A stretch of 64,000 bases of DNA from Phaeobacter bryozoorum (GCF_041893525.1 NZ_CP169068.1); one strand, 5' to 3'. Counted from the stretch's first letter, positions 18,474 to 27,871 are shown. The notes: a model not told the origin generated them from the letters alone. Numbers and translations: made by a program.

Positions 18474-20060
18474 TCAGGCCAACCAGCACTTGTGGGACCA
18501 CTTGCCGGACATCACGTCGCCGGTTGGGTCAGAGATCCAGCCCTGGACCTTGTTGCTTGTGGCGTCGATGAAGTCGTTGAACATCGGGCAGATCAAGCCA
18601 CCATTGTCGCGGACCAGCATGCCCATCTGGCTGTAGAGCGCCTTGCGCTTGGCTTCATCCAGCTCACCTCGGGCCTGTAGTAGCAGGGCGTCAAAGTCTT
18701 CGCGCTTGAAGCGGGTGTCGTTCCAGTCTGCGGTCGACAGATAAGCGGTCGAATACATCTGGTCCTGCACCGGACGCCCCCCCCAGTAGGAGGCACAGAA
18801 CGGCTGGGCGTTCCAGACTTCGGACCAGTAACCATCACCGGGCTCGCGCTTCAGTTCCAGCGGGATACCGGCGGCATTGGCCGACTGCTGGAACAGCTGG
18901 GCTGCATCCAATGCACCCGGGAAGGCCACATCCGACACCCGCAGGATGATCGGGCTGCCGTCATGGCCGGATTTCTTGTAGTGCTCTGCCGCTTTGGCCG
19001 GATCAAACGGGCGCTGCGGGATGCTGTCATCAAACAGCGGATAGGCGGAGTTGATCGGCATGTCGTTCCCGACGGAGCCATAGCCGCGCAGAACCTTATC
19101 GACCATTTCTTGACGGTTGATGGCATATTTAAGCGCCAGACGCAGCTCGTTGTTGTCAAACGGCGCGGTGTCGCAATGCATGATGAACACATAGTGGCCC
19201 GGACCTGCGGTTGAGTGCACTGTGAGGTTCGGTGCACGGTCGAGGAGCCCTGCCACCTTCGGCTCAACACGGTTGGCGATATGCACCTGACCCGATTGCA
19301 GCGCCGCCATACGGGCGGTGGCGTCGTTAATCACCACGATTTCGACTTCATCGACATGGCCGCGGGTGTCATCCCAGTAGTTGGGGTTCTTCTTGTAGGC
19401 ATGGCGCACGCCCGGTTCGTCCGCGACCAGCATATAGGCGCCGGTGCCAACGCCCTCTGCGGGGTTGTCGAAACCACCATTGGGCTGGATCATCAGGTGA
19501 TAGTCGGCCATCAGATAGGGCAGATCGGCATTGGCGGTGCCCAACTCGACGATGAAGTTGTCACCATCGACTTTCATGCCTTCGATACCGCGCATGATGC
19601 CGAGCGCACCCGATTTACTGTCCTCGTTGGAGTGGCGCTCCATGGTGCGCATCACGTCCTCGGCCGTCAGCGCCTTGCCGTTGTGGAACTCAACACCTTT
19701 GCGGATCTTGAAGGTCCAGGTTTTGGCGTCGGCGCTTGCCTCGACGCTTTCTGCCAAGCGGTTTTCGATGGTGCCGTTCTCGGTGACGTTGACCAGGGTC
19801 TCACCGAACTGGTTGAGGTTGTGGTAGGGCACCTGGCTTGCGGCCACGGCGGGATCGAGCGAGTCGGTGCTGCCGCCGCCGATGGAGCCGAGCTTCAGCG
19901 TGCCCCCTTTGACCGGGCCTGCGGCCTCGACGGCGCGGGCAAACAGGCTGCCTGCTACTGCGGCGCTGATGCCGAGTGCGGCGGTTTTGCCCATGAATTC
20001 ACGCCGGGTCATTTTCCCGGAGGTGACGCTTTGCGTCATGAAATCAATCTGGTCTTTCAT
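18474..20060 (-). CDS. ABC transporter substrate-binding protein (SBP family 5, Tat-exported)
   Basis: About 528 aa. The N-terminus carries a twin-arginine signal (KMTRREFMGKTAALGISAA, cleavage near VEAAG), followed by a cluster-C binding fold: GGSTDSLDPAVAA, WTFKIRKGVEFHNGKALTAEDV and GTGAYMLV. Such proteins bind peptides, opines, glycosides or related polar solutes; the ligand is not readable from sequence. First gene of the transporter operon. The start at 20060 is backed by GGAG, and a 7+7 inverted repeat almost identical to the betI-betT operator lies 42 bases upstream of it. Confidence 0.92.
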   Translation of the reverse strand: MKDQIDFMTQSVTSGKMTRREFMGKTAALGISAAVAGSLFARAVEAAGPVKGGTLKLGSIGGGSTDSLDPAVAASQVPYHNLNQFGETLVNVTENGTIENRLAESVEASADAKTWTFKIRKGVEFHNGKALTAEDVMRTMERHSNEDSKSGALGIMRGIEGMKVDGDNFIVELGTANADLPYLMADYHLMIQPNGGFDNPAEGVGTGAYMLVADEPGVRHAYKKNPNYWDDTRGHVDEVEIVVINDATARMAALQSGQVHIANRVEPKVAGLLDRAPNLTVHSTAGPGHYVFIMHCDTAPFDNNELRLALKYAINRQEMVDKVLRGYGSVGNDMPINSAYPLFDDSIPQRPFDPAKAAEHYKKSGHDGSPIILRVSDVAFPGALDAAQLFQQSANAAGIPLELKREPGDGYWSEVWNAQPFCASYWGGRPVQDQMYSTAYLSTADWNDTRFKREDFDALLLQARGELDEAKRKALYSQMGMLVRDNGGLICPMFNDFIDATSNKVQGWISDPTGDVMSGKWSHKCWLA

Positions 20061-20101
20061 TGCGGACTCCCTGTCGTATCTAGACGCTGAACACGTCATT
20101 T

Positions 20102-20119
20102 CTTGAATTGTCATTCAAG
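20102..20119. promoter_or_regulatory. Predicted BetI-type operator upstream of the ABC importer operon
   Basis: CTTGAAT-TGTC-ATTCAAG is a perfect 7-base inverted repeat with a 4-base spacer. It matches the betI-betT intergenic site (61347-61364) at 15 of 18 positions and has the TTGA...TCAA form of known BetI boxes. On the minus strand its distal half is near a weak TAGATA -10 candidate (20082-20077). Confidence 0.65.
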
Positions 20120-20536
20120 GTTTGCGCATTTGCTGCGACCTCGCAACCCTTATTAGCGTGCTTTCTGGCGCAGGCGGGGATGGCGAAGGCATAAAGAGAC
20201 GGTGATCCCGTCGTCTTTTGGAACTGGTATGTCGTATTTGGTAAGAAGTGAATGGCTGGTGGGACAATATGTGGAAAAAACCAATGCACTCGCGATGCCA
20301 ATTATTATCGCCGCCGCACCCCGTATTTCGCCAATGGATGGTGGCCCCCGCCTGATTTTCGGCCAAAACGGGTGATCCGAGCCGGTTTTGCGACAGGCCG
20401 CAGCTGCGGGCGCGATGGCCGATCTGGCGCATTTGCGCGATTTCGGATGCTTGCTTTGGCACCAATGGGCGCGTCAGGACATGACGGAAAACGACATCCG
20501 CAACCTAACCGCAATCCGCCCGCAGAAAAGCGCAGT
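20120..20536. other. Intergenic region upstream of the importer operon
   Basis: About 415 bases with several open frames but no Shine-Dalgarno, family match or codon bias. It is partly lower in GC and probably carries the rest of the operon promoter region and the dtd 3' end. Confidence 0.5.
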
Positions 20537-20983
20537 TCACCAGTCCGCGCTGTCCATCCAGATGGTCACCGGACCGGAGTTGATCAGCGCAACCTGCATA
20601 TCGGCCCCAAAGGACCCGCGCGCCACAGGCACCTCAAGCGCCGCCAGCTGATCGGCAAACCGGGTGTAAAGCGCGCGGCCCAGATCCGGCGCGGCGGCAT
20701 TGGAGAAGCCGGGCCGGTTGCCACGGCGGGTATCGGCGGCCAGTGTAAACTGGCTGACAACCAGCGCGCCGCCGCCGATGTCCTTTACCGAGCGGTTCAT
20801 CTTGCCCGCCTCATCGCGGAAAATCCGCAGATTGCTGATCTTGGCCGCCATCTGATCCGCTTCGGCCGCGCTGTCCCCCGCCATCGCGCAGATCAGGATC
20901 AGCAGGCCTTCACCGATTTCACCGATGATATCGCCGTCGACGGTGACAGACGCCTCGGACACTCGCTGGATCAGGGCACGCAT
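20537..20983 (-). CDS. dtd: D-aminoacyl-tRNA deacylase
   Basis: 148 aa, the usual family length. It hydrolyses D-amino acids (and glycine) mischarged on tRNA. Signature motifs are clear: MRALIQRVSEASVTVDG at the start, SQFTLAADTRRGNRPGFS carrying the SQxT catalytic segment, and the C-terminal NSGPVT cross-subunit Gly-cisPro region. Last gene of a long leftward run, 28 bases after the nitroreductase gene. Confidence 0.96.
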   Translation of the reverse strand: MRALIQRVSEASVTVDGDIIGEIGEGLLILICAMAGDSAAEADQMAAKISNLRIFRDEAGKMNRSVKDIGGGALVVSQFTLAADTRRGNRPGFSNAAAPDLGRALYTRFADQLAALEVPVARGSFGADMQVALINSGPVTIWMDSADW

Positions 20984-21011
20984 GGATTATCCTACTCAGT
21001 GATATGCGGCG

Positions 21012-21683
21012 TCAGTCGCGCCAGGTGGTGAAGTCGTGCAGTTCAGCGCGTTCAGTGCGGAACTGGTTGGCCGGGTGGTCGGGATCGGCATAGCCGAAAG
21101 ACAGCGCACAAAGGATATTTCGATCCTCCGGTATGTCGCAGAGCTGATGCAGCATCGGCGCATAGGTGGCAACAGCGGCCTGCGCGATGCTGGCAACGCC
21201 CGCTGCGGTTGCGGCCAGCGTGAACCCGGTGACAAAGCCACCGCAATCCAGCGCACCATAGGGGCCAAGCTCCTTGGGGCTGGTCAAAATCGCGCAATGG
21301 GGGGCGTCAAAAAGCGTAAAGTTGCGCATCATCTGCCGGTGAGAGGCGGCGCGATCGCCGCGTTCAACACCAACCGCCTCATAAAGCGCCCAGCCGCAGG
21401 CCTGTCGCCGCGCCTTGTAGTCGCCACTGTAACGCTCGGGAAAGGGGAGGTCGGGGGCAACAGGATCCTTTGCGACCGCCTCCGCCAGGGCCACCCGCAG
21501 CGCATCCGTCGCCGCGCCGCTGAACAGCGTCACCTGCCAGGGCTGGGCATTGCACCAGGAGGGCACTTTCTGGGCGCAACGCAGGATATCCTCGATGACC
21601 GCACGGGGTACCGGATCGGGGCGAAAGCCGCGACAGCTGTGACGGCGGCTGAACAGCGCATCAAGCGCAGGAAGGGTGGTCAT
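21012..21683 (-). CDS. Nitroreductase family protein
   Basis: 223 aa FMN-dependent oxidoreductase. RHSCRGFRPDPVPRAVIEDIL at the N-terminus gives the FMN-binding RRS-type motif, followed by APSW-like KVPSWCNAQPWQV and the dimer-contact and C-terminal SFGYADPDHPANQFRTER segment. The family reduces nitro compounds, quinones or flavins with NAD(P)H; substrate unknown. It lies between the zinc-ribbon membrane protein gene and dtd. Confidence 0.92.
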   Translation of the reverse strand: MTTLPALDALFSRRHSCRGFRPDPVPRAVIEDILRCAQKVPSWCNAQPWQVTLFSGAATDALRVALAEAVAKDPVAPDLPFPERYSGDYKARRQACGWALYEAVGVERGDRAASHRQMMRNFTLFDAPHCAILTSPKELGPYGALDCGGFVTGFTLAATAAGVASIAQAAVATYAPMLHQLCDIPEDRNILCALSFGYADPDHPANQFRTERAELHDFTTWRD

Positions 21684-21734
21684 GGCGGATCCTTATGTCG
21701 GCTTCGGGGGGGCTCGTGGTCTCGGCGCGGAATG

Positions 21735-22889
21735 TCAGCGTGATCCGAAATAGGCCACGGCAGCGCCGATCAGCAGTGCCAGAGCAACGGCGGCGGCAAT
21801 TTTCCACACCGAATAGGGGCGTTCTCCCTGTACCCGACCGGATTGCCCGTTGACCACAAAACGATAAGTCTTGCCCCGATATTTATAAGCGGCCAGCCAG
21901 ACCGGCAGCAGCACATGTTTGAAGGTGATATCGGAAAAATCGCTGTCGATATGTTCGATCCGTTGCCGATCCCCGCCAATGTCAAAACGCACGTCGCGTT
22001 CGATGACCCGGCGCATCCGCGCAGTCGCCTCGCCGTAGCCATCGGCCAGTTCCACCGCATAGGCCTCGGCCCGGAACCCGGCCAGATACTGCGGCTGGTA
22101 AGGCTCCAGCGCCGACAGGTCCCAGGGCTCCAGCGCATCGGTGTTCTTTTTCGGCAGGCTCTTGGAGGCGAGCACCAGCACATCGTCAAAGAACCGCTGC
22201 ACCCGCCCCGAGACCGGCCGCCAGCGTATCTTCGGCACCTGCCGCGACTGGTGCTTGCCGTCGACCATCACGGTTTCGGTGACATAATAGACGGTGCCGC
22301 GCTGGCCGCGATACTGCGAGCGGGTGTCGGCGTCGAAGGTCCAGTAGGGGACATAGATGCCGTCCATGCGTCGGCCTTTGCGGGCATATTGTTGCAGGCC
22401 GCTCGGCGCAAACCACAGCTGGCCCAGCCAGCCCGACATCGCCTGATGGGCGCTGCGCTCATCAAAGGCGAAGGGCAGCACGCCCTTGGGCTTGATATGA
22501 CGGTGGATCCCGGTGTTTGTGACCATCGGCGTGGCGCAGAACGGACATTCCCCCGCATGGTCCTTTTGGTCAAATTCCACCTGCGCGGCGCAGTTCGGAC
22601 AGCGCAACACGCGGGTTTCTTCCATGTCGGCCTCGGCCAGACCCGAGGAGAGCGCCGTCTCGAAATCCAGCTCCCGCAGGCTGCCACCCCGCCACGGGCC
22701 GGATCGGATCGCTTCCCTGTGGCCGCAATGATCGCAGGTCAGCGTGCCGTTTTCCGGGTCATAGCGATAATCCGCGCCGCATTGCTCGCAGGGGAACCGA
22801 TGTTCCTCAAGCGGTGCCTGCGTCTCGGCGCTGGCGGAGCTCTCGGCAGGCGACAGGCCGGAGGGCGGCGGCGGTGGGGGCTGGGTCAC
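21735..22889 (-). CDS. Zinc-ribbon membrane-anchored protein (TFIIB-type ribbon, YdjG-like)
   Basis: About 384 aa. Two zinc ribbons lie at the N-terminus (FPCEQCGADY...LTCDHCGH and LRCPNCAAQV...ECPFCATP). A long beta-rich central domain contains a KGVLPFAFDE segment and YVPYWTFDADTRSQYRGQRG. A single C-terminal transmembrane helix (WKIAAAVALALLIGAAVAYF) anchors it. This is the layout of the YdjG-type proteins that partner SPFH-family YdjI in Bacillus membrane-stress complexes; an SPFH gene lies two genes upstream here. GTG at 22889, nine bases after GAGG, is the preferred start; TTG at 22904 overlapping the cytochrome stop is possible. Confidence 0.78.
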   Translation of the reverse strand: MTQPPPPPPSGLSPAESSASAETQAPLEEHRFPCEQCGADYRYDPENGTLTCDHCGHREAIRSGPWRGGSLRELDFETALSSGLAEADMEETRVLRCPNCAAQVEFDQKDHAGECPFCATPMVTNTGIHRHIKPKGVLPFAFDERSAHQAMSGWLGQLWFAPSGLQQYARKGRRMDGIYVPYWTFDADTRSQYRGQRGTVYYVTETVMVDGKHQSRQVPKIRWRPVSGRVQRFFDDVLVLASKSLPKKNTDALEPWDLSALEPYQPQYLAGFRAEAYAVELADGYGEATARMRRVIERDVRFDIGGDRQRIEHIDSDFSDITFKHVLLPVWLAAYKYRGKTYRFVVNGQSGRVQGERPYSVWKIAAAVALALLIGAAVAYFGSR

Positions 22890-22900
22890 GTGGGGAAGCC

Positions 22901-23428
22901 TCAAAGATATCTATGCAGCAGTTTCGGCACCATGATGCGCAGGGCGTTGTCCTTCAACAGGAAATGGCGCCACAGATGGAACAGCCCATGCAGGACGATG
23001 ACAATGAGCAGCGCATCAAAGGCAAGTTCATGCAGCTCTTCAGCCAGCTCATGCAGGGTGCGGCTGCCTGCGGCCGGATTGATCGGCAACACCCCAAAAG
23101 CGCGGATCGCAAAGGGAGCCAGCACCCCGGCCAGCGCCCCGGTTGCGACCATGACCGGCAGGCCGATCTGCAAGACACGGTGGTTCAACCCGTGGAATCG
23201 TCTGGCCCAGCCCGGCAGCTTGGGACCGGCGCGCCCGGCCAGCCCTTTGCGCAGATAGACAAGCGTCCAGATCAGCACGACCACGGCAAGGAGCAGGCCA
23301 ACGCCCGCGTGGGTGGCCAGCGCCAGCCCCGGATCGGCGCGGTTCTCCTCCGGTTCCACGAGAAAGAAATAGAGGATCAATCCAAGGCTCAGCCAGTGGA
23401 GCCATTTGAGCGCGCTGCGTCGGGTCAT
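22901..23428 (-). CDS. Cytochrome b561 family protein
   Basis: 175 aa with four predicted transmembrane helices. Candidate haem-ligand histidines are LKWLHWLSL (near 10), ATHAGVGLL (near 40), and LHELAEELHELAFDALL plus VLHGLFHLWRH in the third and fourth helices. The family carries two b haems and moves electrons across or within the membrane, typically from quinol. It sits inside the SPFH/zinc-ribbon gene cluster, the zinc-ribbon gene starting at or just after its stop, which suggests a redox partner role in that unit. Confidence 0.85.
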   Translation of the reverse strand: MTRRSALKWLHWLSLGLILYFFLVEPEENRADPGLALATHAGVGLLLAVVVLIWTLVYLRKGLAGRAGPKLPGWARRFHGLNHRVLQIGLPVMVATGALAGVLAPFAIRAFGVLPINPAAGSRTLHELAEELHELAFDALLIVIVLHGLFHLWRHFLLKDNALRIMVPKLLHRYL

Positions 23429-23515
23429 ATGCAGAAGGTCCTTCGTGGCACAGGGGCTGCGGTCTGTCCTGAGAAAGGGCGCCGATGATCGCAGCGCCCT
23501 CGGGATTGTGTGATG

Positions 23516-24703
23516 TCAGCCAGCAGGCGGTGTGGGCGGCGGTGGCGGAGGCGGCGGTGGCATGATGGTGAACAGCTGCGCCAGTTCGATGACATCGCCT
23601 GCCGCCTTCCAGCCGTCCTGACCGGGTGTCCAGACCAGGCTGTCCCGGCGCAATCCGCCCTCCTGTGCCATTCGCCCCAGTCGGGCCTTGGAATAGGGGC
23701 CGGTGGTCTGACCGTTCTCGGCGATGTGCCAGACATGTTCCACCGGTGGAGGCGGCGGCGCCACCGGCGCGGCGGCCTGCGGCGCAGCGGGTGCGGGCCG
23801 CGCGCCCCAGGGACCGCTGGTCTGACCCGCTGCATGAGCGGCGGCACCCGGCTGCGCCATCTGCGCCATCTGCTGGGCCATTGCCATGCCCATCCCCATG
23901 CCCATTCCGGCCCCCATGCCACTATTGGGCGCCTGGGCGGCGGCGGTCATCGCCTCGGCGGCGGAGAACTGCGTGTAACGGCCAAGATCACCGACAATTC
24001 CCATCTGGGTGCGCTTGTCCAGCGCCTGTTCGACCGCGGCGGGCAGCGAGATATTCTCGATATAGAGCTCGGGGATCGCGATGCCGTATTCGGCCACCGT
24101 GGCGGAAATCTCTGCCGCCACCAGCTTGCCCAGATCGGCGGTATTTGCAGCCATATCCAGAACCGGAATGCCGGAGCCTGCCAGCACCCGGCTCACCTGC
24201 TGGACGATGATATTGCGGATCTGGAAGGAGATTTCATCCATGGTGAACTCACCATCGGTGCCGACGATCTCGCTCAGGAACCGGGCCGGGTCCACCACCC
24301 GGATGCTATAGGTGCCAAAGGCGCGCAGACGGACCGGCCCGAACTCCGGATCGCGCGCCATGATCGGGTTCTTGGTGCCCCACTTCAGATCATTGAACCG
24401 GGTGGTGTCGACAAAGTAGATCTCGGATTTGAACGGCGACTGAAAGCCGTGATCCCAATGTTGCAGGGTGGTCATGATCGGCATGTTGTTGGTCTCCAGC
24501 ATGTAGAGACCGGGGGTGAAGACATCGGCCAGCTGACCTTCATGCACAAAAACCGCCGCCTGACCTTCGCGCACCGTCAGCTTGGCGCCGTATTTGATCG
24601 CGTGGCCTTCGCGCTCGAACCGCCAGACCAGCGTGTCGTTGGTGTCGTCGGTCCAGTGGATGACGTCGATGAACTCTCCCTTGAGAAAGTCGAAAATACC
24701 CAT
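23516..24703 (-). CDS. SPFH-domain protein with C-terminal GYF_2 domain (YdjI-like)
   Basis: About 395 aa. Residues about 1-275 match the bacterial SPFH group sometimes labelled virion core protein-like (MGIFDFLKGEFIDVIHW, then long strands and a helical TLDKRTQMG-type region). A flexible Gly/Met/Ala/Pro linker follows (about 275-335), then a GYF_2 domain (HVWHIAENGQTTGPYSKARL...LVWTPGQDGW) typical of peptide or membrane-linked adaptors, and a poly-proline tail. The family localises PspA-like membrane-repair proteins in Bacillus (YdjI). The start at 24703 has AGAGG at good spacing; the upstream ATG at 24712 is too close to it. Confidence 0.85.
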   Translation of the reverse strand: MGIFDFLKGEFIDVIHWTDDTNDTLVWRFEREGHAIKYGAKLTVREGQAAVFVHEGQLADVFTPGLYMLETNNMPIMTTLQHWDHGFQSPFKSEIYFVDTTRFNDLKWGTKNPIMARDPEFGPVRLRAFGTYSIRVVDPARFLSEIVGTDGEFTMDEISFQIRNIIVQQVSRVLAGSGIPVLDMAANTADLGKLVAAEISATVAEYGIAIPELYIENISLPAAVEQALDKRTQMGIVGDLGRYTQFSAAEAMTAAAQAPNSGMGAGMGMGMGMAMAQQMAQMAQPGAAAHAAGQTSGPWGARPAPAAPQAAAPVAPPPPPVEHVWHIAENGQTTGPYSKARLGRMAQEGGLRRDSLVWTPGQDGWKAAGDVIELAQLFTIMPPPPPPPPPTPPAG

Positions 24704-24759
24704 TGTCTTCATCCTCTTTCGGCGATGCCGGGGCATCGGGGTCGGCAAATGCGGAGCCG

Positions 24760-25734
24760 CTACTGCGGCTCTCCCATGATATCATATGCGATGGCTTGCA
24801 CGATGGGCCGCGCCTCATCGGCGGACATGCCGGTGCGCAGGCGTGGATCGTACAGGATTTTCAGGAGTTTCTCATCCTGGCTGGTCAGCAGCGCAAATTC
24901 GTCGTCATCGTTGAAGATCGAGGGGCGCGCCTGCGGGCTGTCGTTGCGCAGGCCAAGGCCCTGGGCAACTTCCTCGTGGATACAGCTGCGCCGCGCCAGA
25001 TCCGGGTGCTCGGCGCGGATAAGCGCGACCCCGCGCATATAGGACGATGGATCCGCCTGCAGCCCCCCGGCGCGCACCAGACAATAGTAGCTCTGCGGCG
25101 GGTTGGCAAAAACCTCTAGGTCGGCGTCGCTGATCGACGGCAGGATCTCCCGCACGCGGCCGGCGACATAGGCGCTGTCGTCGGCGCCTGCAAAGATCAC
25201 GTTGAAATTGGCGCGCGCGCGGCTGGTGGTGGTGCTGATCGGATGGCCGGTGATCCGGGCCAGCCGGGCGGCATAGGCATCAAGGGTGGCGCGATCCTTC
25301 TGCTGCTGTTCAGCGCTGACCGAGGGGCCAAAATCGGCCCGCAGACGCACCGGCCCGTCCCAGCGCCCAAGCGCGCCGGAGGTGCGCAGATTGCTGCTGC
25401 CATATTCGTCGTAAAAGGCGATCTGCTCAAAATTCCGGCGCAGATCATCGGCGTCATAGGGCGTCTCCGGCCCGCCCCCATCGGTCCGCAGCAGCCCGCG
25501 TGTCAGCAGGTCCTGCTGGAGGGCGCCATAGTAGCGGGCCAGCCGCTGGCTCTCGGCGGAGGGCGGCTTGGGCTGCGGGGCGAGATTGGCCGGGCGTGTC
25601 GGCGGCACCAGCGAGGTGCGCTGAGCGAGGGGATCGCATCCCATCAGGAACGCAGTCCCGGCCAGCGCGCCGACAAGCACCGGCACCAGCCGTCGCCTTC
25701 GGGCGCGTTGCGATATCGGCGCGGCTGCGGTCAT
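24760..25734 (-). CDS. DUF2927 lipoprotein, putative metalloprotease
   Basis: 324 aa. A basic N-terminus is followed by a hydrophobic stretch and lipobox (GTAFLMGC), so a membrane lipoprotein is likely. The DUF2927 domain (about 100-320) includes CIHEEVAQGLGLRNDSP, an HExxxxxLGL arrangement reminiscent of zinc metalloproteases, plus CLVRAG and a nearby paired cysteine. Catalysis is not established for the family. Its ATG overlaps the TelA stop by four bases. Confidence 0.82.
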   Translation of the reverse strand: MTAAAPISQRARRRRLVPVLVGALAGTAFLMGCDPLAQRTSLVPPTRPANLAPQPKPPSAESQRLARYYGALQQDLLTRGLLRTDGGGPETPYDADDLRRNFEQIAFYDEYGSSNLRTSGALGRWDGPVRLRADFGPSVSAEQQQKDRATLDAYAARLARITGHPISTTTSRARANFNVIFAGADDSAYVAGRVREILPSISDADLEVFANPPQSYYCLVRAGGLQADPSSYMRGVALIRAEHPDLARRSCIHEEVAQGLGLRNDSPQARPSIFNDDDEFALLTSQDEKLLKILYDPRLRTGMSADEARPIVQAIAYDIMGEPQ

Positions 25735-26927
25735 GCGGTGCCGGGAACCGCCGTGGCGGCGGTATCGCCGACCCCGTCGCGCCGCGCCTTTGCCGAGGCC
25801 AGCGTGTCACGCAGCTCCGCTTCCATCTTCTTAAGCTCCGCCTCGGCGGCGGCGCGCTTGGCCTTGCCCTCATCGGCGATCTGAAGGCTTTCCTGAATGG
25901 TGCCGATCAGATCCGCATTTGCCTGTTTCACCGCTTCGATATCAAAGACACCGCGCTCCATCTCCTGTCGGATAATCTTGTTGCTTTCGCGCAGATTGGC
26001 CGCGTTGGAGGTCAGCAGCTCATTGGTGAGGTCATTGGCATCGCGCACCGCCGCCGCCGCCTCGGCGGAGCGCTGGATGGTAACAGCCTGTGCCAGCTGG
26101 GTCTCCCAGAGCGGCACGGTATTGACCAGCGTCGAATTGATCTTGGTCACCAGCGATTTGTCATTCTCCTGCACCAGCCGGATCGACGGCAGCGACTGCA
26201 TCGTCACCTGACGCGTGAGCTTCAGATCATGCACCCGACGTTCCAGATCGTCGCGGGCCGCGCGCATGTCACGCAGCTCCTGCGCGCGCATCACCTGATC
26301 GGCCTCCGGTGCGGCGGCCACTGCCGCCTCCAGCGCCGGGATTTCCTTGCTGTCCAGTTCGGCCAGCTTGGCCTCACCTGCTGCAATATAGAGCGCCAGT
26401 TCGTCATAGAAGCTCAGCGTCTTGGCATAGAGCAGATCCAGCGACTTGATGTCCTTTAGCAGCTGATGTTCATGGCCAAGCAGATTGTCGGTGATGCGGT
26501 CGATCTGGCCCTGCACATCCTCAAACCGCGCGGTGAACTTCGCAAAGGGCGCAGCGCGACCCAGCAGCCGCTCCCAGAAACTGCGCTTGCGGCGCACATC
26601 CAGTTCGGACACCGAAAAGCCGCGGATCGTGGTGACGATATTGCGCAGCGAATTGCCGGCAGGGCCGACATCCTTGTTGCGCACATCGGTCAGCATGGCC
26701 TGGCTGATCTGTTGCAATTCAGCCTGCGCACCGGAGCCGAAGTTGATGATCGAGTTGCTGTCGGACATGTCGATCTGCGCCATGCGCGACTGGATGTCTG
26801 CACTGGTGGCGGCGTCGGCCTGATCCAGCGACTGGATTTCGGCCGTCGGTTCCGGCAGTGCGATCGCGGTGATTTCGGAGATCAGCTGAGCCTCCTGGGC
26901 GGCTTTCGTCTGGGTCGTCTTGGACAT
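25731..26927 (-). CDS. Toxic anion resistance protein TelA family
   Basis: About 398 aa, largely alpha-helical, starting MSKTTQTKAAQEAQ at 26927 with AAGGAAC upstream. Full TelA layout: acidic/glutamine-rich N-terminus, a KRSFWERLLGRAAPFAKF segment, long coiled-coil helices (IDRITDNLLGHEHQLLKDIKSLDLLY) and a VTMQSLPSIRLVQENDKSLVTKI-type core. TelA was named from tellurite resistance plasmids, but chromosomal copies co-occur with XpaC and appear linked to membrane stress. It follows xpaC by 22 bases. Confidence 0.92.
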   Translation of the reverse strand: MSKTTQTKAAQEAQLISEITAIALPEPTAEIQSLDQADAATSADIQSRMAQIDMSDSNSIINFGSGAQAELQQISQAMLTDVRNKDVGPAGNSLRNIVTTIRGFSVSELDVRRKRSFWERLLGRAAPFAKFTARFEDVQGQIDRITDNLLGHEHQLLKDIKSLDLLYAKTLSFYDELALYIAAGEAKLAELDSKEIPALEAAVAAAPEADQVMRAQELRDMRAARDDLERRVHDLKLTRQVTMQSLPSIRLVQENDKSLVTKINSTLVNTVPLWETQLAQAVTIQRSAEAAAAVRDANDLTNELLTSNAANLRESNKIIRQEMERGVFDIEAVKQANADLIGTIQESLQIADEGKAKRAAAEAELKKMEAELRDTLASAKARRDGVGDTAATAVPGTA

Positions 26928-26949
26928 GTCGAAGTTCCTTATGGCTGTG

Positions 26950-27867
26950 TCAGCGGGGGTCCAGGTGAACGCCCTCGCGCTGCAAACGGTCCCGCAGCAC
27001 GTCGATTTCAACGGTCAGATCGGTGCGGTCCTCCAGCAGCATCTTGCGGGTGCGGGCGGCAAAGTTTTCCTCAAGGTCGCGCAGCAGCGCCAGATAATCC
27101 TCGCGCGATCGGGGGTCGCCACTGCGCGTATAGATATCGGCAAACTTGATCGTGGCGTCGCGCGCGCCCATCAGATAGACGGTGAGATAGCGCCGCGCGC
27201 CGGTCAGGTCGCGGGGGTCTTCCTCAACGGTGCGGAAGAGATCGCGCGCCACCTCCTGAAAGGCCTCAACCCGCTGTTCGACCTCGCGGTCACGGGCGCG
27301 CAGAGCAGCATCCTTCATGGCCGAGAGATAGGTTTCCGCCTCTTCGACGACACGGGCGACCCGGTCGCGCTGGAAACCGTCGATGCCCTCGGCGCCCTTG
27401 TCGCGCAGGGGATCAAGCCCAAAGGCCGCCAGATGCAGGCCGCTCGCCGCTGCGGCATAGATCAGCGCCGTCAGCGCGCCGGGGTCCTGCCGCCAGGCGG
27501 CAAACAGCGCGCCGACACCGCAGAGCAGCGCGGCGAGGATCTTGCGGGGCAGGGCAGGGCGACGGGCGACCTTGCGATCGTCATAAGCGGCCTCGGCCCT
27601 CAGCCCGTCGCGCAGCAGATAGGCCGATCCGGCCCACGTCGCGGCCGCAAGCAGCCCAAAGGCGAGACCGGCAGCCCCCGAAAAAACGGACATCAGCGCC
27701 ACCAGACCGGCAGGCAGCGCCATCAGATTGGCGCGTGCTCCGACCGGATCGACGCGGGCATTGCGATAGCTGCCAGAACTGGAGCCCGCGCCGCCCGAAG
27801 CCCGTTCATCGGCGGCTTTCCGCTCTTGTTCGTCGGGACTGTATTTGCCGCCAAAACGCCGCGCCAT
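26950..27867 (-). CDS. XpaC family protein (5-bromo-4-chloroindolyl phosphate hydrolysis family)
   Basis: 305 aa. It has a charged N-terminus (MARRFGGKYSPDEQER), two or three helices in the middle membrane-associated part (about 50-140) and a C-terminal helical domain (about 165-300). XpaC homologues sit next to TelA in many genomes; the phosphatase-related name comes from an indirect phenotype and no catalytic motif is visible. The start ATG is preceded by the stop of a 24-codon membrane peptide. Confidence 0.85.
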   Translation of the reverse strand: MARRFGGKYSPDEQERKAADERASGGAGSSSGSYRNARVDPVGARANLMALPAGLVALMSVFSGAAGLAFGLLAAATWAGSAYLLRDGLRAEAAYDDRKVARRPALPRKILAALLCGVGALFAAWRQDPGALTALIYAAAASGLHLAAFGLDPLRDKGAEGIDGFQRDRVARVVEEAETYLSAMKDAALRARDREVEQRVEAFQEVARDLFRTVEEDPRDLTGARRYLTVYLMGARDATIKFADIYTRSGDPRSREDYLALLRDLEENFAARTRKMLLEDRTDLTVEIDVLRDRLQREGVHLDPR

Positions 27868-27871
27868 GCCA

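Noticed and set aside
20115..20465. Minus-strand 116-codon frame upstream of the binding protein
   Set aside because: No recognisable domain, weak start context, and it overlaps the operator region.
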